Assembly (NCBI GenBank): GCA_009780185.1
Contig: WRAN01000006.1
Span: 62,001-126,000, forward strand
Direction: 5' to 3'
Origin: Defluviitaleaceae bacterium
GTDB lineage: Bacteria > Bacillota > Clostridia > Lachnospirales > WQUN01
DNA length: 64,000 bases
In this document: positions 1 through 8,365 of the stretch, piece after piece
How the letters are laid out: each line of letters opens with the position of its first letter
Numbering within the stretch: the first letter of the stretch is position 1
Notes under the pieces: model-generated
Seen by the model: only the letters and a program-made list of their open reading frames with translations
The model's database searches: none
What the model was told of the DNA's origin: nothing
Translations under genes and position numbers: made by a program

Positions 1-214
1 GAAGCTGAAGTCCTTCTTCGCAAATAGCGACACCTAGAGAATCTGCCCCGTTTCTAAGCATGGTAGCAGCAACTCTAACTGCCCCATGACCATATCCATC
101 GGCTTTTACAATCCCCATTAAGGCTGTACCTGAAGGCAAACACCCTCGTATCACTTTAACATTATGAGCAAGATTATCCAAGTTAATCTCAGCCCAAGCT
201 CTTTGGTATTCCAT
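1..214 (-). CDS. alr: Alanine racemase, N-terminal part (runs off the left edge)
   Basis: PLP enzyme that interconverts L- and D-alanine for peptidoglycan. The 71 visible residues start at ATG 214, behind an AGGGGAG ribosome-binding site. They open with RAWAEINLDNLAHNVK and reach the hallmark VKADGYGHGA at residues 36-45, in which Lys37 is the expected Schiff-base lysine. It lies 30 bp downstream of the gerS-like lipoprotein gene in the same direction, so the two are probably cotranscribed. That pairing occurs in Clostridioides, where the racemase acts in spores. The C-terminal domain is outside the window. Confidence 0.95.
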   Translation of the reverse strand, partial: MEYQRAWAEINLDNLAHNVKVIRGCLPSGTALMGIVKADGYGHGAVRVAATMLRNGADSLGVAICEEGLQL

Positions 215-244
215 GTTGTACTCCCCTATGTACATCATATGGTT

Positions 245-892
245 TTACATAGTAAACAATCCATCATCCAAGACCATATTATACTCGAAAACATGGTAAG
301 TTACCACAATTCTTTCAGCGCCATCGGCATCAAAGATTATTAATTTTACAGGAAGCATGGTTTCATTGTCTACCCACAAACGAGCAATGGATAAATATGG
401 ATGGTTCCCTGGTATGTTAGCCTCCAAGACTGTCCTTGTCCCTTCATCCATATCAGCAACACTTACACTAACTTCTTCGCTCTGCTTATAGTTTCGTATG
501 AAACTGGTTAGAAAAATCTCGCTGCGCTCAGGGGTCTCCTGCACAGCAAGGCTGACCCGGCCATTAACACGATTATTAAATTGTAAAATCTGTTGTCCAT
601 CACTAGTGGTTACACTCCCTGCAACAGCTGCAGGCCCTGTAACCTCAATGCGATACTCGCCGGTAATACGGGCATGCTGCACAGTCTCATAAGTGTTAAC
701 CCCTCGATTAGACCGATACTCTACAGTAGCTATGGCTCTATAAGACTGCATTTCAAACAGCATCCGCTGAATCCGTTCAAAAGCAGTAATTTCAGCGGCA
801 TCAGCCGGCCCACGAAGCCCATCACTTCCACAAGCCACCAATAATAGCAACAAAATTAGTCCCACTGCCAAAGCCCATAATCTCTTTCTCAT
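245..892 (-). CDS. gerS: GerS-like germination lipoprotein (LolA-like fold)
   Basis: Predicted lipoprotein of 215 residues with an N-terminal hydrophobic segment and a lipobox ending at Cys21 (LLLLVAC). The start at 892 is preferred over the longer frame because GGAGG lies 5 nt upstream. The body is beta-rich with a late LWVDNETMLPVKL segment typical of LolA/outer-membrane-lipoprotein-sorting folds, which in clostridia include GerS, a spore protein needed for cortex hydrolysis. The assignment rests on this fold signature plus the adjacent alr. A general LolA-like lipoprotein of unknown role is the alternative. No sporulation-sigma promoter could be called. Confidence 0.65.
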   Translation of the reverse strand: MRKRLWALAVGLILLLLLVACGSDGLRGPADAAEITAFERIQRMLFEMQSYRAIATVEYRSNRGVNTYETVQHARITGEYRIEVTGPAAVAGSVTTSDGQQILQFNNRVNGRVSLAVQETPERSEIFLTSFIRNYKQSEEVSVSVADMDEGTRTVLEANIPGNHPYLSIARLWVDNETMLPVKLIIFDADGAERIVVTYHVFEYNMVLDDGLFTM

Positions 893-981
893 ATTTACCT
901 CCAATAGTCATTTCTATATTTATACGGGAAAGGAGACGTGTTTAGACTTGCAATGTTATAATTGCGCTATTATGAAAATGA

Positions 982-1347
982 AGGGAGCACAAAAACGAAA
1001 CTAATATCATCTTCTCCTACGGTGACGCAGTAAGCCTAACCCAAGGACTAGAACACGTGTCAGCAATGGTAGACAGTTACCACCAATATGTAAACAATCT
1101 AAGCTACGATGATCTATACAACTACCCAACCCATTTAAAGCATCTCCACACAGCCTATCCCATAGGAAGAAAAGTCCCATCCATAACAGATGACATGACT
1201 GTCTACGAAGACTTCGTAAAAATGGTAAAGGCCCTAAACTATAACGGAATGATAAGCGTAGAAGGCTCTCTAAACTCTACCTCACCAGAAGATATAACAG
1301 CGGAGATTAAAGCTAGTCTTAAAACCCTAAAATCCCTATTTGAATAA
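982..1347 (+). pseudogene. C-terminal remnant of a sugar phosphate isomerase/epimerase (TIM barrel)
   Basis: The frame is open from just after a TGA at 979-981 to the stop at 1345. It reads NIIFSYGDAVSLTQG, then LKHLHTAYPIGRKVPS and MISVEGSLNSTSPED. These resemble the last third of AP-endonuclease-2-type sugar isomerases, with the HLH strand, the R..P loop and the final SVEG. Such proteins are about 280 residues, so the N-terminal two thirds is missing and there is no ATG with a ribosome-binding site at the proper point. A GTG at 1057 would give a 96-residue peptide that cannot form the barrel. I read it as a decayed gene left between gerS and the transporter. Confidence 0.6.
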
Positions 1348-1380
1348 ATATCTCTGAATTAGTGTTAAATGGTAATTGAT

Positions 1381-1424
1381 AAGAGCTACTGCAAACTGTG
1401 ACAGGTTTTGCAGTAGCTCTTTTT
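1381..1424. terminator. Bidirectional hairpin terminator
   Basis: A near-perfect stem pairs AAGAGCTACTGCAAA at 1381-1395 with the complementary arm ending in GCAGTAGCTCTT at about 1422. It is followed by a T tract on the + strand. It lies just past the stop of the solute-binding protein gene on the - strand, so it can end transcription from both sides. The U tract is weaker on the - strand. Confidence 0.8.
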
Positions 1425-1431
1425 GGTTCTT

Positions 1432-2214
1432 TTACTCTGGCGCGCCTGCCCCTTCAGTATAATAATAGTACAACTCAGCAAGTTCCCCTGATGCTTGCAT
1501 TGCGGCAATTACTTCGTTAATAGTATCTAGCAAGTCATACTCGCCAAAACGCACCGCAATGCCATAGTTCTCATCACCAAAAGCATAATTATCTCGTATG
1601 ATTCTCAAGTCATTTGGGTTAGCATTCACAAATCTTTGGGCCACCGCCGAGTCGATAACTACAGCGTCAACTCTGCCGCCAAGGAGTGCAGCAAATGCCT
1701 CTGATGCGCGGATAAATGGTAACACATCAGCATCGGTTTCATCCATGGCAAAGAAGTACCCAGTGGTGCCGCCCTGTACTGCAACATATCTGCCGTCCAA
1801 ATCCGCCGCAGTAGTAATAGACTCATTATCCATAGCTACAACCATGTACTGTACTGCCGCAAAATATGGTATAGAAAAATTAACAGACTCCATCCTATCG
1901 GGTCTAATTGTCATCGCGGCGGCAATAAAGTCAATGCTTCCGCCCTGCAAGTCCATAATAAGCCCTTCGAAGGCTGCGTCATGGATAATCAGGTCCGCAC
2001 CCAGAGCCTCAGCAATACGCACAGCTATTGCTACATCTAGGCCAGAGTATTGACCATGGCGGCCTTCGCCACCGTCGGCGATAAATTCAAATGGAGGGAA
2101 GTCAGCGGATGTTCCCATCACTATTATTGGCCTTTCTTCGTCCTCTCCACTAGAGCATCCAACAACAACACCAAAAGCTAGCATTAACAGTAATACAAAT
2201 AATAATTTACGCAT
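1432..2214 (-). CDS. Amino-acid ABC transporter, substrate-binding lipoprotein
   Basis: Extracytoplasmic receptor (260 aa) of a polar-amino-acid importer. A signal peptide ends in a lipobox with Cys20 (GVVVGC). The mature part has family-3 binding-protein landmarks: GTSADFPPFEF, the GLDVAIAVRIAEALG helix, DFIAAAMTIRPDRM, and VDAVVIDSAVAQ. AAAGGAG precedes the ATG. It is the last gene of the permease-ATPase-receptor operon and is separated from the ATPase by two strong hairpins. The predicted ArgR operator upstream of the operon suggests arginine or another basic amino acid as substrate; that is inference. Confidence 0.9.
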   Translation of the reverse strand: MRKLLFVLLLMLAFGVVVGCSSGEDEERPIIVMGTSADFPPFEFIADGGEGRHGQYSGLDVAIAVRIAEALGADLIIHDAAFEGLIMDLQGGSIDFIAAAMTIRPDRMESVNFSIPYFAAVQYMVVAMDNESITTAADLDGRYVAVQGGTTGYFFAMDETDADVLPFIRASEAFAALLGGRVDAVVIDSAVAQRFVNANPNDLRIIRDNYAFGDENYGIAVRFGEYDLLDTINEVIAAMQASGELAELYYYYTEGAGAPE

Positions 2215-2253
2215 TTAAAAATCTCCTTTTAAAGTTATTTTTTTAGTAGACTT

Positions 2254-2343
2254 CTTTCGAAATCACGTTTTATGATTTCGAAAGTAGGTTTCATTATGAG
2301 TCTTTTGCTTCTTCTGAAATCACGCCTTTTGATTTCAGAAGAA
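2254..2343. repeat. Two tandem related hairpins between ATPase and binding-protein genes
   Basis: Hairpin 1 pairs CTTTCGAAATCA (2254-2265) with 2273-2284. Hairpin 2 pairs TTCTTCTGAAATCA (2309-2322) with 2330-2343. Both are perfect, share the inner GAAATCA...TGATTTC and have 7-nt loops, so one looks like a diverged copy of the other. They lie in the transcript between two transporter genes. They may stabilise the mRNA or uncouple receptor expression from the membrane genes. Neither has a long T tract. Confidence 0.85.
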
Positions 2344-2345
2344 CG

Positions 2346-3083
2346 CTAGTATAAAATCTTCTGTAAAAACGATTGAGTTCTTTCATGCTGGGGGTTATCA
2401 AAAATATCTTGAGGCAATCCTTCTTCTACAATTGCCCCGGCATCCATAAAAAGCACCCGTGAGGCCACTTCTTTTGCAAATCCCATTTCATGAGTTACTA
2501 CAATCATGGTCATGCCTTCCTTTGCCAAATCCTTCATAACCCCAAGCACTTCTCCTACCATTTCCGGGTCCAAGGCTGAGGTTGGCTCGTCAAAGAGCAT
2601 CACCTCCGGCTCCATTGCCAAGGCCCGTGCTATGGCCACACGCTGTTTTTGTCCGCCAGATAATTTTCCCGGATACTCATTGGTTTTATCCAGCAAGCCT
2701 ACTTTCTCAAGTAAAGACAATGCAAGTTTTTTAGCAGTGTCAGCAGTGACATTTTTTATTTTCATAGGTGCAAGGGTTATGTTCTCAAGCACAGTCATAT
2801 GGGGAAATAGGTGAAACTGTTGAAAGACCATGCCCATTTTCTGGCGGACTTTATTTATATCGGTTTCGGGGTCATTAATCTTTTGTCCGTATATGAATAT
2901 TTCGCCCCTCCAAGGGGTATCCAACATGTTTAATGAGCGCAAGAAAGTACTTTTACCTGAGCCAGATGGGCCAATTACTACTACTTTTTCACCTTGCTTT
3001 ATCTCCTGGTTGATACCGCGAAGCACATGCAGTTCCCCAAAGCGAACATGTAAATCTTTTACGCTAATCATCTTCTCACCCAT
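2346..3083 (-). CDS. Amino-acid ABC transporter ATPase (GlnQ/ArtP type)
   Basis: Cytoplasmic ATPase (245 aa) that powers the importer. It shows Walker [10 protein letters not shown], the Q-loop region [17 protein letters not shown], signature [15 protein letters not shown] and Walker [15 protein letters not shown], followed by the H-loop VVTHEMGF. The length is normal for polar-amino-acid ATPases. The ATG at 3083 overlaps the permease stop by 8 nt, which implies translational coupling. An internal ATG at 3071, just after the permease stop, is an equally possible start. Confidence 0.95.
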   Translation of the reverse strand: MGEKMISVKDLHVRFGELHVLRGINQEIKQGEKVVVIGPSGSGKSTFLRSLNMLDTPWRGEIFIYGQKINDPETDINKVRQKMGMVFQQFHLFPHMTVLENITLAPMKIKNVTADTAKKLALSLLEKVGLLDKTNEYPGKLSGGQKQRVAIARALAMEPEVMLFDEPTSALDPEMVGEVLGVMKDLAKEGMTMIVVTHEMGFAKEVASRVLFMDAGAIVEEGLPQDIFDNPQHERTQSFLQKILY

Positions 3084-3816
3084 CCAATCGCTTACGGCTC
3101 TTAACTTGGGGCGTATCCGCTTTCCTAAGCCGCTTTTCCAAAAGCCCCAGCAGCATTGTCAAAATAGATATTACAATAAGGTACATTGCCGCGGATACAA
3201 ACAAGGGGGTAGGCTCCATGGTGCGGCTCATAATCAGGTTTGCCACCCGTGTCACGTCCCTGATGGCTACAAAGCCCACAATGGCTGTTTCTTTAATAAG
3301 TACAATAAACTCGTTGACAAAGGTGGGTAAAATATTCTTTATAGCCTGTGGCAACACGATATAAAACATTGTCTGCCACTTACTAAGCCCAAGAGAAAGC
3401 CCAGCCTCTGTTTGTCCTTTGTCAATAGACATAAGTCCTGCCCGGATAATCTCAGCCACATAAGCACCGCTATTGATACCCAGTGCCACAATGCCGATGC
3501 GAAGAGGCGCGCCCCTAGTTGTGGCAAAAACAGTTGCACTTACAATTAACAGCTGTGTAACTGCCGGAGTACCTCGGATTACCCCCAGATAAACGAAAGC
3601 CACAGCTCTAAGCAATTTAAAACGTGAAAGCTTAAATGCCACAATGATACTGCCAATAACAATACCCAGTATCATTGCCCCGATGGATATCTGGATAGTA
3701 ATCCACATACCACCCAAGAGATCCCAAGCCCGGCCACCTCCTAAAGTGCGCTCAAGGTTTATTACTAAATCTAAATCCCCGAAGCGACCCCAGGATTCTG
3801 AAAAAGAGAAAATCAT
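3076..3816 (-). CDS. Amino-acid ABC transporter permease (HisMQ family)
   Basis: Integral membrane subunit (246 aa) with about five hydrophobic segments. The cytoplasmic EAA loop that docks with the ATPase reads [20 protein letters not shown]. The conserved [17 protein letters not shown] just before it is typical of His/Glu/Gln permeases. It is the first gene of the operon and its start lies about 70 nt below the predicted promoter and ArgR operator. The N-terminal 25 residues are hydrophilic, ahead of the first membrane helix. Confidence 0.93.
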   Translation of the reverse strand: MIFSFSESWGRFGDLDLVINLERTLGGGRAWDLLGGMWITIQISIGAMILGIVIGSIIVAFKLSRFKLLRAVAFVYLGVIRGTPAVTQLLIVSATVFATTRGAPLRIGIVALGINSGAYVAEIIRAGLMSIDKGQTEAGLSLGLSKWQTMFYIVLPQAIKNILPTFVNEFIVLIKETAIVGFVAIRDVTRVANLIMSRTMEPTPLFVSAAMYLIVISILTMLLGLLEKRLRKADTPQVKSRKRLDG

Positions 3817-3858
3817 ATTAAAAAATCCCCCATCAATACTAATCGCCTATATAAAAAA

Positions 3859-3905
3859 ACAGCGTGCATAATTATGCAGTTAATTTGCATAATTATGCAC
3901 GCTGT
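3859..3905 (-). terminator. Terminator of the wal operon, made of the ArgR operator itself
   Basis: A perfect 20-bp inverted repeat has its left arm at 3859-3878, a 7-nt loop GTTAATT, and its right arm at 3886-3905. On the - strand it is followed by seven T residues (3853-3859), 20 nt past the walI stop. It should end the leftward wal operon transcript. Each arm contains the 14-bp palindrome TGCATAATTATGCA. Confidence 0.88.
3865..3899. promoter_or_regulatory. Predicted ArgR operator (two ARG boxes)
   Basis: TGCATAATTATGCA occurs twice, at 3865-3878 and 3886-3899, with centres exactly 21 bp apart. Known ARG boxes are 18-bp imperfect palindromes of the TGAATAATTATTCA type, usually paired 2-3 bp apart, which gives the same 21-bp centre spacing. 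The right box covers the -10 of the amino-acid transporter promoter. Repression by arginine-bound ArgR is therefore predicted. No argR gene lies in the window. Confidence 0.75.
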
Positions 3906-3920
3906 AATTGATATTGTCAA
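3892..3920 (-). promoter_or_regulatory. Sigma-A promoter of the amino-acid transporter operon
   Basis: On the - strand, TTGACA (3915-3920), a 17-bp spacer and CATAAT (3892-3897) form a near-consensus promoter directly after the walI stop. Transcription would begin near 3885, in the loop of the terminator hairpin, so the transporter mRNA carries only one arm and cannot form that terminator. Confidence 0.75.
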
Positions 3921-3925
3921 GATTA

Positions 3926-4789
3926 TTAATTTATAATCTCATTAGTAAGAGCATTTATAAGAAGGGGATCCCCTTCATCTCCAGCAATAAATACCCGGTA
4001 AAAAGGCTCTAATCGATAAGGACGCTCAGGGTCAGGGCTGCCCTCATCCTGAAAATAAACTAAATCCATATGAATAACTACCATAGGCGATATAAGCGCA
4101 TGCTGCCAGACTCTTTGCACAAAAGTAAGCAAGACCTCATCAGGTGCAGCAATAGGATGTCGCTCCCGATCCATATCCAAAATCTGCCCAAACTGCATAT
4201 CAACCTGCACAATACCCCTATCAGTAACAATAAGCTCAACAAAATTGCTGTGAATCACATATCCCCGATAAACCTGGCGGTAAGAAAACCGAATCAATCC
4301 CTGATCTACAAATACATCTACATCATCCAGCCGAAAGTCAGAAAAATGCTGACCCACAAACGCGTCAGTCAAAGACTGAGCTTCAGTCCTACTCACATTA
4401 GTAAGCCACTCACCAGGCCCGCCATGCCCAGAAGTGTTGTAGTAAGAAATGAACCCATGAGCGATACTAAGCTCCCCCTGTCCATGAGTAAAAACATATC
4501 CACGGGCATTAGAACTCCGCCCCACAGTAGCATTTCCAAAAAATATCTCTATAAGCTCATTTTCATCATAATAAAATCCAGAAACATTAATAAGCCGCAT
4601 AGGAGGAAAGCGCCTGAGTATCCGTGCATCCATAGTAATATTGTTTTGGGCCATAATCTCAACAATAGCCTGCTGGCGCGCATTAGAAACTGTATAGCGA
4701 CGGCGTTCCATCAATAAAAACCCACCAAGAAAAACATTCACAATCACAAAAAACAGCAAGATATAAGTTTTAGCACGCTCCCATTCCAT
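3926..4789 (-). CDS. walI: WalI/YycI-type regulator of the WalK kinase
   Basis: Single-pass membrane protein (287 aa). A cytoplasmic start MEWERAKT leads into one transmembrane helix (YILLFFVIVNVFLGGFLL) and a large extracytoplasmic domain. This layout, the RAKTYILLFFVIVNVFLGG helix and the position after walH are characteristic of YycI. In bacilli YycI binds YycH and restrains WalK. It is the last gene of the operon, 2 bp after walH, and ends just before the hairpin terminator. walJ and an htrA-type protease, common next members in bacilli, are absent. Confidence 0.85.
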   Translation of the reverse strand: MEWERAKTYILLFFVIVNVFLGGFLLMERRRYTVSNARQQAIVEIMAQNNITMDARILRRFPPMRLINVSGFYYDENELIEIFFGNATVGRSSNARGYVFTHGQGELSIAHGFISYYNTSGHGGPGEWLTNVSRTEAQSLTDAFVGQHFSDFRLDDVDVFVDQGLIRFSYRQVYRGYVIHSNFVELIVTDRGIVQVDMQFGQILDMDRERHPIAAPDEVLLTFVQRVWQHALISPMVVIHMDLVYFQDEGSPDPERPYRLEPFYRVFIAGDEGDPLLINALTNEIIN

Positions 4790-4791
4790 AT

Positions 4792-6219
4792 CTATTCATC
4801 CTCCAGAGGCACTGCATATAAGTTTAAGCGCAAATAATCATCAGGACTGGTAAGTAAGCCCGGTCTTAGTGTATATCCCAGCCGCAGGTCCACAATCTCT
4901 TCTTCATCCAAAAGCCCTTCAAAATCCAAATCCCATTCATTTATCCAGCGATGCCCAGATTCATTTATATGGAAATTATGAGCCAGTCTGCGATACAGCA
5001 CCACACGCCCTTGCTCTACAACTACTTCAATAGGCGCCGTTAAAATATCATCATGAGAAGAAACCCTCCACCCATCAGGCATCAGAATGGGGAAATTATC
5101 CACAATATACCCAAACCAAAATACATATCCAATCCCGCGACATTCAAAATCCATTAAAAAGAACTCGTTGACTACATGATTATCCTCATCAATAAAAGCA
5201 ATAGCAGCAGAAAAATCATCCATTAAGCTGGTAGTTGCGTTCTGTCTGCGGGGCCTGAAGCTAGCATACTCCAACACATCCGTATCAAAATATCTAACCG
5301 TTGTATGGACATTGCTATATGTCCATACTCCATCCGCAGCAACTCGCCCATTGATAGTAGCCGGATTGTCAAAAAATTGTGCAACTTGATTGCCAACAAA
5401 ATCCAAGCTTATGCCAACTTGCGTACGATAGGGATTAGTCATTACAACAGTGGTAGACGCAAACCTATTTAGATCTCCGGCCCTAGGCACAAAAGTACTT
5501 GCATCCAAGCCTTCATATCCCTCCAAGGCGGCAGAGACAAAATATAAAGAACCAGTTGAAACAGGATGAATAGGAAAAATCTCAAGTCCGTTATGATCTA
5601 TAGTAAACTCCCATGTCTGATCTCCAGATACAAAAAATACTCGCAAATCATCATAATTCTCATAAGGCAGCCATATTACCACTTTTGTAAAGTCTACAAT
5701 ACCGCGGCTAGTAAGGAATCCCCCCGTACGCTGATTAAATCCTAAAGGAAACACATGACTAGGCATTAAAAACGCATACTCAGAAAGAAGCATCGGCCGA
5801 GAAAGTAACCGATTAAAATCCGTTTCTGATGATCCGATAAAATTACCCCTGTCAAACATCGCAGTAAGAACCGTATCGAAATAAGCACGCTGCTGGGTAT
5901 CCATTAACCCGCTGGCACTAATCCCAAATCGGCCAGACCCGTCCCCATACACTAAACGCATTGGCCGCACAAATTCCCGGTACCCTGCTGCCACAGATGG
6001 GTTCCAGCGATCCGCAAGGTATAAAAAAAAGTTACGGTTTGAAAGGTTCACAAACCATAACTGCCCAGTCTGATATATAGCAAGGGCCACAAAAATCAAA
6101 ATCAGTAATGATTTCAGCCGCCGATACATAGTTTTTGTTCCACGCAAGGCTTCACTTACACGATGAAAGCCACGCGCAAATGAATTCTTAATCCTTTTCA
6201 CTGTCCACCGCCGCTTCAA
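4792..6219 (-). CDS. walH: WalH/YycH-type regulator of the WalK kinase
   Basis: Membrane-anchored extracytoplasmic protein, up to 475 aa, with one helix (SLLILIFVALAIYQTGQLWF) near the N terminus and a long beta-rich outer domain, as in YycH. It lies between walK and walI. The start is uncertain. The full frame begins with TTG at 6219 and overlaps walK by 32 nt. A GTG at 6201 and an ATG at 6129, just before the membrane helix, are alternatives. Sequence similarity of YycH proteins is low, so order and topology carry much of the call. Confidence 0.8.
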   Translation of the reverse strand: MKRRWTVKRIKNSFARGFHRVSEALRGTKTMYRRLKSLLILIFVALAIYQTGQLWFVNLSNRNFFLYLADRWNPSVAAGYREFVRPMRLVYGDGSGRFGISASGLMDTQQRAYFDTVLTAMFDRGNFIGSSETDFNRLLSRPMLLSEYAFLMPSHVFPLGFNQRTGGFLTSRGIVDFTKVVIWLPYENYDDLRVFFVSGDQTWEFTIDHNGLEIFPIHPVSTGSLYFVSAALEGYEGLDASTFVPRAGDLNRFASTTVVMTNPYRTQVGISLDFVGNQVAQFFDNPATINGRVAADGVWTYSNVHTTVRYFDTDVLEYASFRPRRQNATTSLMDDFSAAIAFIDEDNHVVNEFFLMDFECRGIGYVFWFGYIVDNFPILMPDGWRVSSHDDILTAPIEVVVEQGRVVLYRRLAHNFHINESGHRWINEWDLDFEGLLDEEEIVDLRLGYTLRPGLLTSPDDYLRLNLYAVPLEDE

Positions 6220-7621
6220 AGTATCTGTTAAACCTTAGTACCATAGTAGTGCCTTCACCTGGTGTACTAGAGGCGTAAATGTTGCCACCATGCTCTTCAA
6301 TAATCTCTTTGGCAATGGCAAGGCCAAGTCCGGTACCGCCCATAGCCCGGCTACGCCCTTTGTCTACCCGGTAAAAACGCTCGAATATCCGGCTAATACT
6401 ATCCTCTGGAATACCTACGCCTTCATCTTTTATATAAACCCGGTGGTCTGTATCCGTAGTCTCTACAGATACAGAAATCGTTGTATCCTCCGGGCTATAC
6501 TTAATCGCGTTAGACAAAATATTAGAAATAACCTGGTTAACCCGCGGAGAGTTGCCCAAAATAAAGCACGCATCCACAGGTGTTTCAAATTGAATTGTCT
6601 GGTTTTTTTGCTCCGCAAGAATTTGGCTTTGACGAATGGTTACACGCAAAAGCCCAACCAAGTCCAGAACATCCTGATCAAGTTTACTTCTAGCACTGTC
6701 TAAACGGCTAAGCTCAAGTAAATCCGAAACCAGCAAGGACATACGCTGGGCTTCATCATCTACAATCGTCAAAAAGCGTGTTGCTGTTTGCGGATCCTCT
6801 AAAGCACCTTCTAAAAGCGTCTCGGTATAAGTACGAATGGAAGTAAGCGGCGTGCGAAGCTCATGAGAAACATTGGCCACGAACTCCTTTCGCATTGTGT
6901 CAAGCTGAGAAAGCTCTTTGGCCATATGATTAAAATTATATGCCAGCTGTCCTATTTCATCTTTGCCATGAACAGGTATCTCTTGAGATAGCTCCCCTTC
7001 TGCCATGGCCTTGGCTCGGTCAATCATTGTTACAATAGGGTTGGTAATCGTATTGGCCAGAAAAAACCACAAAATAGCCGTAATAACAACAGCTATCAGT
7101 ACCATGATCACCAAATGAAACATCAGTCTAGACATACTCTCATTTAACGCGTCCGCACTTACCCGGGTATACACAATAAACGTTGTAGCCCCTACACTAA
7201 CCGGCCTGGCATATGCAATCCATGTCTGTGTGACACGGTTGGTGTCTATGGCTCGGCTTCTTGTAGTAAAACCTTCTTCCATCCCTATGGCCAAAAGCAC
7301 AGCTTCATCATTAATCCGCTGTGCACCAAGAAGTGCCACAAATGGCTGAGGAGCCATAGGAATTCCTATGTCGCTTAAGATCATGCTTTCAATGTTATAC
7401 GCAGCGAGGATGCCCCATTCAGGGGCTTGCCAAAATTGCGTAGGGTCATATTGGTGTACTATTTCGTCCGCTACTATATCTGCATGTGAGCTTAGTCTGC
7501 TTCTAACACGGTTTATTTCTTCGTTACGTACACTGTAAATCATATATGTGCCGCTTAAAATCATAACAACTAATACAACAGAGACATATATAATCATTAG
7601 TTTTAGCTTAATACTATTCAT
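6188..7621 (-). CDS. walK: WalK-type sensor histidine kinase
   Basis: Membrane kinase that phosphorylates WalR to control wall metabolism. The start at 7621 (477 aa, MNSIKLKLMIIYV) overlaps the walR stop by 8 nt; the longer frame would run into walR. Helices lie at about residues 6-30 and 167-188 around an extracytoplasmic sensor. A HAMP domain follows (about 190-240), then the phospho-acceptor motif VSHELRTPLTS with His253. The ATPase has N box NQVISNILSNAIKYS, DEGVGIP and GGTGLGLAI. The PAS domain found between HAMP and the H box in Bacillus WalK is absent, as in several cocci and clostridia. Confidence 0.93.
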   Translation of the reverse strand: MNSIKLKLMIIYVSVVLVVMILSGTYMIYSVRNEEINRVRSRLSSHADIVADEIVHQYDPTQFWQAPEWGILAAYNIESMILSDIGIPMAPQPFVALLGAQRINDEAVLLAIGMEEGFTTRSRAIDTNRVTQTWIAYARPVSVGATTFIVYTRVSADALNESMSRLMFHLVIMVLIAVVITAILWFFLANTITNPIVTMIDRAKAMAEGELSQEIPVHGKDEIGQLAYNFNHMAKELSQLDTMRKEFVANVSHELRTPLTSIRTYTETLLEGALEDPQTATRFLTIVDDEAQRMSLLVSDLLELSRLDSARSKLDQDVLDLVGLLRVTIRQSQILAEQKNQTIQFETPVDACFILGNSPRVNQVISNILSNAIKYSPEDTTISVSVETTDTDHRVYIKDEGVGIPEDSISRIFERFYRVDKGRSRAMGGTGLGLAIAKEIIEEHGGNIYASSTPGEGTTMVLRFNRYFEAAVDSEKD

Positions 7622-8333
7622 TAGGGGTCCCGTCACCAAACTCCTGTGTAAAATAATAGCCCACCTTACGTTTTGTAAGGATATAAGTAGGCTCTGTATC
7701 ATCCGGTTCAAGCTTGGCTCTAAGGCGCCTTACGGTTACATCAACGGTACGCATATCGCCAAAATGCTCATACTGCCATACTTTTTCAAATAGTTGCTCG
7801 CGAGAAAATACCTGATTGTTACGCTGCGCTAGGAATTTTACCAGCTCAAACTCACGGCGGGTAAGCTCTACAACTACACCTCCACGTTTTACCTCATGCA
7901 TATCAAGATCAATTACAACTTCTCCAAAGACTAGCTTGTTATTGGTTTGCTGCTCTCCGGAAAGACCGCCGCTACTACGACGTAAGTTGGCCATAACTCT
8001 GGCAAGAAGCTCTCTTACACTAAAAGGTTTGGTGATGTAATCGTCAGCACCTAGCTCAAAACTAAGAACCTTATCTGTTTCCTCGGCTCGGGCGGTTAGC
8101 ATGATTACTGGCACTTGAGATTGCAGTCTTAGTTGCCTACATACTTCATATCCGTCCATTTTTGGCATCATTATATCCAGCATTACCAGATCTGGATTTT
8201 CTTCTGTTGCCATTTTTAGTCCTGTTTCACCATCATATGCTTCAATGGTTTCATAACCTGCTTTACGTAGGTTATATGTTAGTATTTCCACGATATTAGT
8301 TTCGTCATCCACAACTAAAATTTTTTCAGGCAT
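7614..8333 (-). CDS. walR: WalR-type response regulator (OmpR family)
   Basis: DNA-binding partner of WalK (239 aa). The receiver domain (1-120) has the acidic pair DD (9-10), phospho-acceptor Asp53 in MLDIMMPKMDG, Thr in VIMLTARAE and Lys in DDYITKPFS. A winged helix follows, with LTRREFELVKFLAQR and DVTVRRLRAKLE. GGGGAGG precedes the ATG. It follows the LysM/G5 gene by about 30 nt and overlaps walK, so these genes form one operon. WalR is essential in most Bacillota. Confidence 0.95.
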   Translation of the reverse strand: MPEKILVVDDETNIVEILTYNLRKAGYETIEAYDGETGLKMATEENPDLVMLDIMMPKMDGYEVCRQLRLQSQVPVIMLTARAEETDKVLSFELGADDYITKPFSVRELLARVMANLRRSSGGLSGEQQTNNKLVFGEVVIDLDMHEVKRGGVVVELTRREFELVKFLAQRNNQVFSREQLFEKVWQYEHFGDMRTVDVTVRRLRAKLEPDDTEPTYILTKRKVGYYFTQEFGDGTPNE

Positions 8334-8365
8334 TTAAAACCCTCCCCTTTTCCTTGGTAAATATA

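Noticed and set aside
3879-3899. Intercistronic hairpin only, without regulator
   Set aside because: The inner 14-bp palindromes at 21-bp spacing and the overlap with a promoter are not needed for a terminator, so the operator reading was kept.
4070-4717. Open frame of 215 codons on the + strand over walI
   Set aside because: Antisense shadow with no RBS and unnatural composition rich in Asn, Ile and His.
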